A stretch of 64,000 nt of DNA from Methylocapsa acidiphila B2 (lineage in GTDB: Bacteria; Pseudomonadota; Alphaproteobacteria; Rhizobiales; Beijerinckiaceae): contig NZ_KE386496.1 in assembly GCF_000427445.1 (NCBI RefSeq), positions 124,001-188,000 of the forward strand. The letters run 5' to 3'. A program made the translations under genes and the position numbers. Of the stretch, positions 17,527-27,121 are shown one piece after another. Position 1 is the first letter of the stretch. The number at the start of each line of letters is the position of its first letter. Below the pieces are notes generated by a model. It was not told the DNA's origin and ran no database searches. It saw only the letters and a program-made list of their open reading frames with translations.

Positions 17527-18347
17527 TAGGCAGCGGCCTTCGTCACCGCTTGAGCTCGTTCCTCGGCTGCGGCCTCGGCCAGGCGGCGCTGCTCGGCTGT
17601 CAGCTGCCAATGGATGATCTCGAGACGGCCGTCTGGATGTTCGCCGATCGCGGTGCAGGATTCGACGAAATCGCCGGTGTTGACATAGAGGATTCCGTTC
17701 ATCTCGCGGATCGCGGCGTGATGAATATGGCCGCAGACAACGCCATCGGCCTGCTGGCGCCGCGCCGCTTCGGCTAAAGTGGTCTCATAGGCGCTAATGA
17801 AGTTCACCGCGTTCTTGACCTTGAGCTTGGCCCAGGCCGAGAGCGACCAATAATGATATCCCATCGCGTGCCGCGCCCGATTGACCCAGATATTCGACCA
17901 AAGAGCGACACTATAGGCCCAATCTCCAAGCCACGCCAGCCAGCGGGCATGCTGCACGACCATGTCGAACTGATCGCCGTGCACGACGAGCAGGCGCTTG
18001 CCGTCGCCGGTGACGTGATAGGCGTGGTTGACGACCTCGACGCCGCCGAACACCGTGCCGGCGAAATCGCGCGCGAACTCGTCGTGGTTGCCGGGCACAT
18101 AAAGCATGCGCGAGCCCTTGCGCACTTGCCGCAGCAGCTTTTGCACGACGTCATTATGCGCCTGAGGCCAATACCAGCCGCTTTTAAGTCGCCAGCCGTC
18201 GATGATGTCGCCGATCAGATAAATGGTGTCGGCTTCATTGTGCTTGAGAAAATCGAGCAGAAGCTCGGCCTGGCAGCCACGAGTTCCCAGATGGATGTCT
18301 GAAAGAAAAATGGTGCGATAGCGCTTAGGCTCGGTTTCGTGCTTCAC
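17526..18347 (-). CDS. LpxH-like metallophosphatase (UDP-2,3-diacylglucosamine diphosphatase family)
   Basis: Calcineurin-type metallophosphoesterase of 273 residues with the full metal-binding set: SDIHLG, GDIIDGW, GNHDEF, VHGDQFD and GHIHHA. It is closest in pattern to LpxH, which cleaves UDP-2,3-diacylglucosamine in lipid A synthesis at the inner membrane. Alphaproteobacteria usually use the unrelated LpxI for that step, so this LpxH-like protein may hydrolyse another lipid-linked diphosphate. It is the first gene of a two-gene unit with the glycosyltransferase, with a one-base overlap of stop and start. Confidence 0.85.
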   Translation of the reverse strand: MKHETEPKRYRTIFLSDIHLGTRGCQAELLLDFLKHNEADTIYLIGDIIDGWRLKSGWYWPQAHNDVVQKLLRQVRKGSRMLYVPGNHDEFARDFAGTVFGGVEVVNHAYHVTGDGKRLLVVHGDQFDMVVQHARWLAWLGDWAYSVALWSNIWVNRARHAMGYHYWSLSAWAKLKVKNAVNFISAYETTLAEAARRQQADGVVCGHIHHAAIREMNGILYVNTGDFVESCTAIGEHPDGRLEIIHWQLTAEQRRLAEAAAEERAQAVTKAAA

Positions 18348-18798
18348 GGCGTGACCTAGTTTGTTTTCGAAAATATTACGTATTTATCAAAATCAGATTC
18401 TCGTGGCTTTTGGATGACAAACTAAGACAATAATACTGTCTCTTCTAGCTCATACACAGGTGCGTCATATAAAATTCATGAATAGAACGCCGCGAGAATG
18501 TGGCGCTTCATGAACGACGATATAAATTATGAAAGAGGCTGCGCCCCCATAGCGATTTTATAAGCCGTCAATCGCAGCGAGCCTCGGGAGGCGGACGATT
18601 AGGTCGGAACGGCTCACATAAAATTTCGTACTAAACGAGTAGCATTTCATAGAAACATCTTAAGGTTGTGTCGCCAGGCCAGAGCCGAGGCCGGCGTTTT
18701 TTCGCATTCTCCGCGCGCGAGCCGAGATATCCCCGAAGATTCGTTCGATATTTCAAACAAAATCGTCTATTTTCGCAAACGGCGTCGTTTTTTAATCG
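18348..18798. other. AT-rich divergent intergenic region
   Basis: About 450 bases, clearly more AT-rich than its surroundings, between the divergent LpxH-like and XRE-cupin genes. It has one candidate extracytoplasmic-sigma type promoter at 18606-18630. No gene is visible. Confidence 0.45.
18606..18630 (+). promoter_or_regulatory. weak candidate general-stress (EcfG-type) promoter
   Basis: GGAAC, 16 bases, then CGTA. The alphaproteobacterial EcfG consensus is GGAAC-N16/17-CGTT, so one base differs. It points towards the XRE-cupin gene, about 190 bases away. One match of this kind may be chance. Confidence 0.2.
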
Positions 18799-19428
18799 AT
18801 GAGTTGGAGCATGGGCGTCGAAGGGCGTGACAAGGTCAAGGTTCTGGAGGCTGGCGCGCTCGCTTTGTCGGGCCAACTCGGCAAGACCGTGCAGCGGCTG
18901 CGCAAGGCCTATAATCTCTCTCTGTCCGAACTGTCCGAGCAATCGGGCGTCGCCAAATCGATCATAAGCCAGATCGAGCGCAACGAGACCAATCCGACCC
19001 TCGCCACGATTTGGCGGCTTGCGCAGGCCCTCGACGTCTCGATCGAGCGGGTGTTGCAGGCCGCGGACGACGAGCCCTTCCTTGAGAAATCGTCGCGCGG
19101 CGACACCCCGCTTCTGGTGTCCGACGACGGCAAGTGCCGTCTCGCGATCATCGGTTGGATCAAGACGGTCGAATGGCTGCAATGGTATGATTTTTCCGCT
19201 GATCCCGGCGGCGTGCTCGAGTCCGAGGCGCATCAGCGCGGCTCGGTCGAAAGCCTGTCAATCAGCGAGGGCGAACTCGAGGTCGAGGTCGCGGGCGCGA
19301 TCGAGCGGGCCAAGGCCGGCGAGACCTTACGTTATCGCTGCGACCGGCCGCATATCATCCGCAATGTCTCGCAGGCCCCGGCCTCGGCCATGATGGTCTG
19401 CATTCTGAAGGCCGCGGCGATGGAATAG
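18799..19428 (+). CDS. XRE-family transcriptional regulator with cupin domain
   Basis: Regulator of 209 residues. A helix-turn-helix of the Cro/C1 type occupies about residues 25-80 (LRKAYNLSLSELSEQSGVAKSIISQIERNE in shorter pieces), followed by a cupin sensor domain of about 110 residues with ESLSISEGELEVEV and CDRPHIIRNVS. Such proteins (SutR/PuuR type) sense small ligands and usually repress neighbouring metabolic or efflux genes. It is convergent with the RND permease gene, 12 bases away, so it is not clearly in an operon with anything. A second ATG at 18811 is possible. Confidence 0.88.
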   Translation: MSWSMGVEGRDKVKVLEAGALALSGQLGKTVQRLRKAYNLSLSELSEQSGVAKSIISQIERNETNPTLATIWRLAQALDVSIERVLQAADDEPFLEKSSRGDTPLLVSDDGKCRLAIIGWIKTVEWLQWYDFSADPGGVLESEAHQRGSVESLSISEGELEVEVAGAIERAKAGETLRYRCDRPHIIRNVSQAPASAMMVCILKAAAME

Positions 19429-19440
19429 GTCGCGGGGCGT

Positions 19441-22400
19441 TCACTCCGCCGCAGGTCGTTCAGAAACGGCGCTCGCCGGGGCGAATAAGGGATCGCGGAG
19501 GCTCGCTCGGCCTTTGCCTTTATTGCGGTCCCGCGCGATCAGCGTGTACATGGCGGGCGTCACGAAAAGCGTGAACATCGTGCCGATGCTCATGCCCGAC
19601 GCGATGACGACGCCAATGGCGAAACGGCTGCGCGCCCCGGCGCCGTCGGCGATGATCAGAGGGATCATGCCGACGACCATGGCCGCCGTCGTCATGAGGA
19701 TCGGCCGCAGCCGAACCGCGGCGGCGTGCTCGATGGCCGCGCGCCGGTTCATGCCCTCTTCCTCCTGCAGCTTGTTGGCGAACTCCACCATCAAGATCCC
19801 GTGTTTGGAAATGAGGCCGATGAGGGTGACGAGCCCGATCTGCGAATAGATGTTCATGCTCGCCGCGCCGACGACGCCGAGCAGGTTCAGGGGTAAGAGC
19901 GCGCCGAACATCGAGGTCGGCAAAGCGATGAGAATGATAAAGGGATCGCGAAAGCTCTCGAATTGCGCCGCCAGCACGAGAAAAATGACGATCAGCGCGA
20001 AGACGAATGTCGCGAGAAGTGTGTTGCCCTCCTGGACATATTGCCGGCTCTCGCCCTGATAATCGACCGAGAAGCCCTCGGGCAAAAGCTCGGCCGCCGT
20101 TTTTTGCAGGAAGGCGATCGTCTCACCGAGCGTGTGGCCTGGAAATGGGACGCCCTGGAGGGTCGCTGAATTCAATTGCTGGAAGGTCGGCAGCCCGTTC
20201 GGTTGCACGCTGGTCGAGACGTCGGCGACGGTCGCCAGGGACACGAGGTCGCCCGAGGCCGTGCGCAGCTGGTATCGGGTCAACCATTCCGGCGTCAGTC
20301 GGAACTCCCGCGGTGCCTGAGCGATCACTTCATAGCTGCGGCCGCTGAGGCTGAAACGGTTGACGTAATTGGCCCCGAGCAGGGTAGCGAGCGAGCCGCC
20401 GATCTCCTGCATGTTGAGGCCGATCCTATTCGCCTTGTCGGCGTCGATCTTGAGCTCGATTTGCGGCAGGTCGAACTTGAGGTCGCTGTCGGTGAATATG
20501 AACAGGCCGCTCTCGCGCGCTGCGGTTTCGATCTTGGCCATGACGTCGGCGATCTGGCGATAGTCGCCGATGCTGCGGATAACGAATTGGAGCGGCGGTC
20601 CGCCTGTCGATCCAGGCAGCGCCGGCGGCGAGAAGGCGATGATCTGAGCGCCCGCGACATTGGAGAGCTTCGGCTGCAAGGCCTGCATGATCTCTTTCTG
20701 ATTGCGCTTGCGCTCGTCCCATGGCTTCAGGATCAGGCCTCCGAAACCTTGGTGGACGCCGCTGGACCCGTTGATCATAAAGACGTGATCTTTTTCCGGG
20801 ATGCCTTCGGCCGCCGCCTGGACCTCGGCCGTCGCCTTTTCCATATAGTCGAGGTTGGCGTATTGCGGCGTCTTGATCAGGGCGAAGATTGTGCCTTGAT
20901 CCTCTTCGGGCGCGAGCTCCTTCGGCGTCGACATGAACATGATCGCGGTCAACGCTAGAACCCCGAGGAGAACCAGGACGGTCAACGCGCGAAAATTGAG
21001 GCTCCTATCGAGCAGGCGCTGATAGCGCCGGCGCAGCGCGTCGAACATGCGGTCGAGAAAGCCGACGAAGCCGCGCGCCTCGCCCGTCGGGGGCTTTAGG
21101 AGAAGCGAGCACATCATGGGCGACAGGGTGAGGGCGATGACGCCCGAAACGATGACGGCGCCGGCGAGGGTGAACGCGAATTCGCGAAACAAGGCCCCAG
21201 TGAGCCCGGTCACGAAGCCGATCGGCGCATAGACCGCGGCGAGGGTGATCGTCATCGAAATGACCGGTCCGGTGATCTCCCGCGCGCCTTGAAGGGAGGC
21301 GTCGACCGGCGTCATCCCCTCTTCGATATGCCGATAAATATTCTCGACGACGACGATCGCGTCATCCACGACGAGGCCGATCGCGAGGACGAGCGCGAGC
21401 AGCGTCAGAAGGTTCAGAGAATAGCCGAGTGCGAGCAAGACCACCATCACCCCGATGAGGGAGAGCGGAATGGTCACAATCGGAACGAGCGTCGAGCGCA
21501 AATTGCCGAGAAAGAGGAAGATGACGACGACCACGATGAGCGCGGCCTCGCCGAGCGTCTTCTCGACCTCGCGGATCGAAGCGCGAATGAAATTGGTCGC
21601 GTCATAGGCGATGGCGGCGTCGATGCCGACGGGAAGTTGCGCCTGGACTTCGGGAAAGGCCGCGCGGACCGCATTGATCACGTCGAGCGGATTGGCTGTC
21701 GGCGTCGAATAAATGCCGACGAACACGGCCTTGAGCCCGTCGAAACCAGAGGAGGAATCAACCGACTCCGGACCGAGCTCGATTTCCGAAATATCGCCGA
21801 GCCGGGTCAGGGCGTCGCCGCGCGCCATCACGACGAGCTGGCCGAAGGCGCGGGCCGAGTCGAGGGAGGTTTGCGCATTGATGCTGGTCTGGACGTAATC
21901 GCCTTTGATCTGGCCCGCTGCCGCGGTGAAATTATTGGCCGCCAGAGCGATCTTGACGTCGTTCGGGGTGACGCCCCGCGCCGCCATGCGATTGGGATTG
22001 AGCCAGACCCGCATCGCGAAGGTCTGGCCGCCGAGGATTTGCGCATTGGCGACGCCGTCAATGGTTTGCAGCTTCGGCTGGACGACGCGGGTCAGATAGT
22101 CGGTGATCTGCGAGGCGTTGAGGACCTCCGAATTGAAGGACATGTAAAGAAGCGCGGTCGAATCGCCGGTTTGCTTCACGACGACCGGGTCGAGCGCCTC
22201 GCGCGGCAAGAGATATTTGACCTGGTTGACCTTTGAGAGGACGTCCGCGACGGCCCGGTCGGGATTGGCGTTGAGCAGAAGGTTCAGCGTGACCGTCGAG
22301 ACGTTCTGCTGCGAGTTCGACACCAGCGTGTCAATGCCTTCCGCGCTCGCCACCGCTTGGGCGATGGGCGTCGTGATGAAGCCTTTGATCACGTCGGCGT

Positions 22401-22563
22401 TGGCGCCGGGATAAGTCGTCGTGACCGTGATCGTCGTCGACGACAATTCCGGATACTGGCGAACCTGAAGCTTCGCAGCGCTCTGCAGCCCGACGAGCAG
22501 GATCAAGAGGCTGACGACCGTGGCGAGAACCGGCCGGCGGATGAAAATATCGGTGAATGACAT
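19441..22563 (-). CDS. RND efflux permease (HAE1 family)
   Basis: Inner membrane proton-driven efflux pump of 1040 residues. The N-terminal FIRRPVLATVVSLLILLVG, the [14 protein letters not shown] motif of helix 4 with its paired Asp, and the late QIGLVTLIGLISKHGILMVEFAN block are diagnostic of the hydrophobe/amphiphile efflux (AcrB/MexF) group. Substrates are drugs or hydrophobic compounds. It is the second gene after the adaptor, three bases downstream. There is no outer membrane factor in this unit, so it probably borrows a TolC-like protein, for example the one at 55.7-57.2 kb. Confidence 0.93.
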   Translation of the reverse strand: MSFTDIFIRRPVLATVVSLLILLVGLQSAAKLQVRQYPELSSTTITVTTTYPGANADVIKGFITTPIAQAVASAEGIDTLVSNSQQNVSTVTLNLLLNANPDRAVADVLSKVNQVKYLLPREALDPVVVKQTGDSTALLYMSFNSEVLNASQITDYLTRVVQPKLQTIDGVANAQILGGQTFAMRVWLNPNRMAARGVTPNDVKIALAANNFTAAAGQIKGDYVQTSINAQTSLDSARAFGQLVVMARGDALTRLGDISEIELGPESVDSSSGFDGLKAVFVGIYSTPTANPLDVINAVRAAFPEVQAQLPVGIDAAIAYDATNFIRASIREVEKTLGEAALIVVVVIFLFLGNLRSTLVPIVTIPLSLIGVMVVLLALGYSLNLLTLLALVLAIGLVVDDAIVVVENIYRHIEEGMTPVDASLQGAREITGPVISMTITLAAVYAPIGFVTGLTGALFREFAFTLAGAVIVSGVIALTLSPMMCSLLLKPPTGEARGFVGFLDRMFDALRRRYQRLLDRSLNFRALTVLVLLGVLALTAIMFMSTPKELAPEEDQGTIFALIKTPQYANLDYMEKATAEVQAAAEGIPEKDHVFMINGSSGVHQGFGGLILKPWDERKRNQKEIMQALQPKLSNVAGAQIIAFSPPALPGSTGGPPLQFVIRSIGDYRQIADVMAKIETAARESGLFIFTDSDLKFDLPQIELKIDADKANRIGLNMQEIGGSLATLLGANYVNRFSLSGRSYEVIAQAPREFRLTPEWLTRYQLRTASGDLVSLATVADVSTSVQPNGLPTFQQLNSATLQGVPFPGHTLGETIAFLQKTAAELLPEGFSVDYQGESRQYVQEGNTLLATFVFALIVIFLVLAAQFESFRDPFIILIALPTSMFGALLPLNLLGVVGAASMNIYSQIGLVTLIGLISKHGILMVEFANKLQEEEGMNRRAAIEHAAAVRLRPILMTTAAMVVGMIPLIIADGAGARSRFAIGVVIASGMSIGTMFTLFVTPAMYTLIARDRNKGKGRASLRDPLFAPASAVSERPAAE

Positions 22564-22566
22564 TTT

Positions 22567-23736
22567 CTATTCTTTCGGCCGTTTCGCCGGCGGTTCGAGA
22601 TGGGCGTTGGGATCGACGCGCACGCGTTGATTGGGCTGCAGCTTCAACTGGCCTTCGATCACCACGAGTTCGCCAGGCCGCACGCCTTCGAGCACGGCGA
22701 CTCGATCCTCGCGGCTCTCGCCGAGGCGCACGAAGCGGCGCTCCACTTTGACCGGGGCGTCATTGGCCGGGCTCGCCTGGACCGACGCGGCCTGCGCCGC
22801 GCCGGTCTCCGGCGCGGCCGGGATCACCACGAAGACGCTGTCGCCGTAGAGCGAATAAGTGATCGCGGTGCGCGGAAGGGCGACAACCTGCGCCGGCGCG
22901 CCTGCGACGATGTTCACGTTGGCGAACATGCCGGGAAGCAGGCGCCGCTTCTTGTTCTCGAGCTCGCCGCGCACCAAAACATTGCGGCTCTCCTGGGCGA
23001 CGCGCGCGTCGATGGTCTTGACGGTGCCGCGAAATATTTCGCCCGGATAAGCGTCGACGCCGACTTCCAGGGTTTCGCCCGGCTTCAAGAGATCGAGCGA
23101 TTTTTCTGGCACGGGAAAATCGACGTAAATGGGGTCGAGCTGCTGCAAGGTGATGAGGCTCGAGCCGGGAGACACATATTGGCCGAGGTCGATCTTGCGG
23201 ATGCCGAGCCGGCCGGCGAAAGGCGCCACCAAGGTTTTTTGGGCGATGGTCGCGCGAACCCGTTCGACCGCTGCTGCGGCGGTGTCTCGCGTGGCCTCGG
23301 CGGCGTCGAAATTCGCCTTCGCCGTGTTGCCGCTGATTGAAAGCTGGCGCTGCCGATCCAAGGCGAAATCGGCGTTCTTCAGGGTCGCGAGATTGCTCTT
23401 GAGGTCGGCTTGCTCGACGGAATTGTCGATGTCGAACAGATGCGCGCCCTTCTCGACGTCTTGCCCCGATTCGACGCGAACCGCGACGATGGCGCCGCCG
23501 ACTTGCGGCGAGATGTCGATTCCCTGGAAGGCGTGGAAGGTGCCGATCGCCGGAAGCCGCGGGGTCCAGACCTCCGTCTTGGCGGCTTCCACCGCAACCG
23601 CGGGCGGCGGTGGCGCCGCTTGAGAAATGATCGATTTGATCATTTGCGGCTTGATCACGAATTGAAAATATCCGAGGCCGCCGCCGAGGCCGATGAAAAA
23701 GATCAGCGCCAGCACGAAAATGATGATGCGCTTCAT
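22567..23736 (-). CDS. RND efflux periplasmic adaptor (membrane fusion protein)
   Basis: Adaptor of 389 residues linking the RND permease to an outer membrane channel. It has an N-terminal membrane anchor (MKRIIIFVLALIFFIGLGGG), the split biotinyl-lipoyl motifs (GGAIVAVRVESGQDVEKGAHL and VAPFAGRLGIRKIDLGQYVSPG in parts), an alpha-helical hairpin between them and the beta-barrel with VDFPVPEKSLDLL. The ATG at 23736 gives the membrane anchor at the very N-terminus; the frame runs 34 codons further up. It ends three bases before the permease start, so both form one operon. Confidence 0.92.
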   Translation of the reverse strand: MKRIIIFVLALIFFIGLGGGLGYFQFVIKPQMIKSIISQAAPPPPAVAVEAAKTEVWTPRLPAIGTFHAFQGIDISPQVGGAIVAVRVESGQDVEKGAHLFDIDNSVEQADLKSNLATLKNADFALDRQRQLSISGNTAKANFDAAEATRDTAAAAVERVRATIAQKTLVAPFAGRLGIRKIDLGQYVSPGSSLITLQQLDPIYVDFPVPEKSLDLLKPGETLEVGVDAYPGEIFRGTVKTIDARVAQESRNVLVRGELENKKRRLLPGMFANVNIVAGAPAQVVALPRTAITYSLYGDSVFVVIPAAPETGAAQAASVQASPANDAPVKVERRFVRLGESREDRVAVLEGVRPGELVVIEGQLKLQPNQRVRVDPNAHLEPPAKRPKE

Positions 23737-24524
23737 GGAATCCGCCGAGCCGCTTTCGTTTGAAAATTCATGTTCCGCATTTCGATCACAGGCTCCATGA
23801 TCCGGCCCGCCAAGTCTGCCGCCCGACGCCCGGCACAAAGGAATGCCTGTGATTTCGCTTGGGCCCAGGCGCGCGCCGACTTTAGATTTAAACGCGAAAA
23901 TGCCTAACCGAAACCATCGGTACGATTATGCCTCCATCGAAGGCGAAATTGTGACGACGGGGACGTTCGCCAAGAGAAGCCGCGTGAAGTTTCTTTCTCT
24001 GGCGTTCAACAGAATGTGAACAAATCAGGACCGTCAGTCTCAACTCGACCGTTTGAGCCGCCGCAAGCGCGCCCGGAACCCGATCGCTCCGCCAACCAGG
24101 TCGCGACCAAAGTCACAGCCCTTTTTAAGGTCGTCGCCCTTTGCAGCTTTGGGCGATTTCTTTCGGCTCGAACGTCTCTGATCAAACGGGGCGCTCGAAA
24201 TCATCCCGATTTTGGATTGGAACTCAGCTAGATCCCGATAGACATAGGATCCAATAGTTAGATGGGCAAAAAAATGGGCGCAGACGCGCCGCAGCTCTTT
24301 AATACACTTGTCGCCGCAGCCAAGCCATAGCGCGCCCTGCGCAATGAATAGTTTTAATTACCACGCCCTCGTTGCGCTGAACAGTCGTCAAGTTGCTTCA
24401 CGGGCCGTTGCGACGCGTCGATTTTGCCGCAGTAAAAATGTGGCGCATCTGGCGCAAGGCGGCCGTTATAGACGCTACGGGAATAAGTCACGCGTCGGCG
24501 GCTCGAGATAAGGATCCTTTCGGA
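23737..24524. other. long divergent intergenic region
   Basis: Nearly 800 bases between the divergent adaptor gene and the HMA fusion gene. There is no supported open frame. It has several AT-richer stretches (24240-24370). Promoters for both directions are expected here but not identified. Confidence 0.45.
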
Positions 24525-26255
24525 ATGAATGCGCATGGCGTCAGTCTGCGCGCGCGCGGCATGCATTGCTCCGGATGCGAACATATAATCGAAGAGGCGG
24601 CGCGCGAGCTCGCCGGCGTGCGGAAGATCAAGGCCGACTATCCGACGGAAACGGTCTCGGTTTCGTTCGATCCCTCCTCGACCACCGTCCAGGAGATTTG
24701 CGCCGTCATCGCGCGCAAGGGGTACCGCTGCGCCCCGCTGGAGGAAGCGCCGCCCCGGCCGCGTCGATGGGCGCAGGCCCTCGGCCTCGTCGCCGGCATC
24801 CTCGGAATCGCCCTTATCATCCTCCTCGACACGCGCTGGATAAGCCAAAGCGGCGCGCCCGACATCAGCCAGCATATGAGCTTCGGCCTGATCCTGTCGC
24901 TTGGCCTTCTCACCGGTTTTCATTGCATCGGGATGTGCGGCGGATTCGTCTTGAGTTATGCGGCCGATGACGCGCGCGTCGGGCGACCTTCCTACATCTC
25001 GCATCTGCTCTACGGGGCCGGCAAGACTCTGTCCTACACGTTGATCGGGGCGACGTTCGGCCTCGTCGGCGCGATTATCGCCTTCACGCCGCTCCTGCGT
25101 GGAATCGCTGGCGTCGCCGCGGGCGCCTTCCTGATCATCTTCGGCTTGAACATGCTGAATCTGTTCCAGCCCTTGCGTAGAATTCGGCTGAAGACGCCGG
25201 AAGCTCTGGAGCGCTTTCTCCAAAAGAAGACACCGACCAGCCGCCGTCCATTTGTGATTGGTCTACTCAACGGCTTCATGCTCGCGTGCGGTCCCTTGCA
25301 AGCCATGTATGTCATGGCGGCCGGAACCGGCAGTGCGGTCGAAGGCGCCAAGATGCTCTTCTCCTTCGGCGTGGGAACGCTCCCGGTCTTGCTGAGTTTC
25401 GGCGTTCTCACGACGCTAATTTCGGCTTCGCTCACCCATCGACTGCTGCGCGCGTCCGGCGTGATCATCATTATTCTTGGCGCGGTGATGATCAATCGCG
25501 GATTGATCTTGACCGGCGCGGGCCATGATCTCGCCTCGATGCTCTCCGCTCTATCGGAGAAGGCTTTGCCCGCGCCTCCGACAGTCGCGCAGGGCGAGGC
25601 CCAAACGATTTACATGGACGTGAGCGCCTCGGGCTACTCGCCAAATTACTTTATTCTGCGAAAAGACCGACCGGTCAAATGGGTCATCGACGGCAAGGAG
25701 GTCACGTCCTGCAACCACCGAATTCTCGTTCCGAAGCTCGGTTTGGAATTCGATGTCGCGTCGGGCCGGCAGACGATCGAATTCACGCCGCGGGACGAAG
25801 GACTCATCTCGTGGAGTTGCTGGATGGGCATGTTGCACGGCGAGTTTCTCGTCGTCGGCGCGCCGGACGCGCGACCGCCGCCAGCCGTCGCCGGCAAGTC
25901 CGCGACCACTCCGGTCACAACGCCGTCAAAACCTGCTGATGGACCCGTATCTGCGTCAGCGGTCGTCGCCGGCCTGCCCGCCAACGGGCCAGCCGAAACG
26001 CCCCCACGACCTGCGGAGGAACCCGCGGCGGCGCCCGTCGCTGCGGATGGGCAGTCAGCGCTTGTAGAGACCTATAAGATCCAGCCCGGCGACTCCCTCG
26101 TCGGGATCGCCGTCGGGCTCTATCGCGATCGGAAGGCTTGGCGCGACATTACGCGCGCCAATCCAGGATTAAACCCCCGCCGATTGCGTCCCGGCCAAAT
26201 CATAAATTTGCCGCGTCCAGTCGCGAGAGCCGTTGGTCAGGACAAGACGCCATAG
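24525..26255 (+). CDS. four-domain HMA - SafE/DsbD-like membrane - cupredoxin - LysM fusion
   Basis: A 576-residue protein with four recognisable parts. Residues 7-70 form a heavy-metal-associated domain with the metal-binding GMHCSGC motif. Then come seven or so membrane helices of the sulfite exporter TauE/SafE (DsbD-like) type, with GFHCIGMCGG and ACGPLQAMYVMAA. Residues about 365-455 look like a cupredoxin: TSCNHRI and SWSCWMGMLHG could supply His, Cys and Met ligands. A Pro/Ala-rich linker leads to a C-terminal LysM domain (YKIQPGDSLVGIA to RPGQIINLP), which binds glycans such as peptidoglycan. The HMA-SafE-cupredoxin combination occurs elsewhere and suggests copper handling in the inner membrane; the LysM tail is unusual. 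The ATG has AAGGA ten bases upstream. It overlaps the convergent hydrolase by 19 bases. Confidence 0.85.
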   Translation: MNAHGVSLRARGMHCSGCEHIIEEAARELAGVRKIKADYPTETVSVSFDPSSTTVQEICAVIARKGYRCAPLEEAPPRPRRWAQALGLVAGILGIALIILLDTRWISQSGAPDISQHMSFGLILSLGLLTGFHCIGMCGGFVLSYAADDARVGRPSYISHLLYGAGKTLSYTLIGATFGLVGAIIAFTPLLRGIAGVAAGAFLIIFGLNMLNLFQPLRRIRLKTPEALERFLQKKTPTSRRPFVIGLLNGFMLACGPLQAMYVMAAGTGSAVEGAKMLFSFGVGTLPVLLSFGVLTTLISASLTHRLLRASGVIIIILGAVMINRGLILTGAGHDLASMLSALSEKALPAPPTVAQGEAQTIYMDVSASGYSPNYFILRKDRPVKWVIDGKEVTSCNHRILVPKLGLEFDVASGRQTIEFTPRDEGLISWSCWMGMLHGEFLVVGAPDARPPPAVAGKSATTPVTTPSKPADGPVSASAVVAGLPANGPAETPPRPAEEPAAAPVAADGQSALVETYKIQPGDSLVGIAVGLYRDRKAWRDITRANPGLNPRRLRPGQIINLPRPVARAVGQDKTP

Positions 26256-27121
26256 GCTTTGAACCAAGCCTGCAACTCTTTCCAGGCGTCGTCGGCCGCG
26301 TCCTTGCGATAGCTCGGCCGGTAATCGGCGAAAAAGCCGTGCGGCGCATTCGGATAGATTTTGAATTCGGCCCGCTTTCCGGCGGCGCGGAGCTTTTCCT
26401 TGATTTCCTCGACCTGTTCGACCGGAATTCCAGCGTCCTCGCCGCCATAAAGGCCAAGAACAGGGGCTTTCACCTCTCCGGCGAGGTCGATCGCGTTTTT
26501 CGGCGCGCCGTCGCGCGGCGGATCCTTCAAGCTTCCATAAAAAGCGACGCCCGCCTTCAGATTCGGATTATGCGTCGCATAAACCCACACCGTGCGTCCG
26601 CCGCGGCAAAAGCCGATGATCCCGAGCCGGTCGGGGTCGCCGCCTTGGGCCGCCGCCCAGGCGACGGTCGCGTCGAGATCGGAGAAGAGCTCGGCGTCCG
26701 ACTTGGTGTTCACCAGCTGCAGGAGTTGTTGAATGTCGCTGATCTTGGTCAGATCCCCCTTGCGGAAATAATAATCCGGCGCGACCGCGAAGGCGCCGAG
26801 CTTGGCGAGGCGCCGGGTTACGTCCCTGATATGCTCGTGGAGGCCGAACACCTCCTGGGCCACGAGAATAATCGGCGGCTTCTCGCTCTTTGCAGGCCGG
26901 GCGAAATAGACCGGCAGCTCGCCGTCCGAAACCTTGATCTTCGCGTCTTCCGCGATCAGCCCGTCCGCATCCGTCTTGACGACGTCGGCGCGAACGGGAC
27001 CTGCGGCAAGCGTATAGCCTGCAGCCGCGGCCGCGCTGCTCGTCATGAAGCGCCGGCGCGAAAAGCGCCCGCCTAATTTGCTCAAGCCTATGATGTCGGA
27101 CATCATCGTCACAGATTGCAT
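26237..27121 (-). CDS. Tat-exported dienelactone hydrolase family protein
   Basis: Alpha/beta hydrolase of 294 residues in the dienelactone hydrolase family. The catalytic Cys lies in IGFCRGGR (Cys replaces Ser, as in true dienelactone hydrolases), the Asp in GGEDAGIP and the His in APHGFFADYR. The N-terminus has a twin-arginine signal, SRRRFMTSSAAAAAG, so the folded enzyme is sent to the periplasm. The true substrate is unknown; export argues against a simple role in aromatic ring cleavage. A strong AGGAGA site precedes the ATG at 27121. Confidence 0.88.
   Translation of the reverse strand: MQSVTMMSDIIGLSKLGGRFSRRRFMTSSAAAAAGYTLAAGPVRADVVKTDADGLIAEDAKIKVSDGELPVYFARPAKSEKPPIILVAQEVFGLHEHIRDVTRRLAKLGAFAVAPDYYFRKGDLTKISDIQQLLQLVNTKSDAELFSDLDATVAWAAAQGGDPDRLGIIGFCRGGRTVWVYATHNPNLKAGVAFYGSLKDPPRDGAPKNAIDLAGEVKAPVLGLYGGEDAGIPVEQVEEIKEKLRAAGKRAEFKIYPNAPHGFFADYRPSYRKDAADDAWKELQAWFKAYGVLS

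Noticed and set aside
19441-23736. RND pair plus XRE-cupin gene as one regulated operon
   Set aside because: The regulator is convergent with the permease gene and lies at the far end from the operon's promoter; regulation is possible but not shown by the layout.
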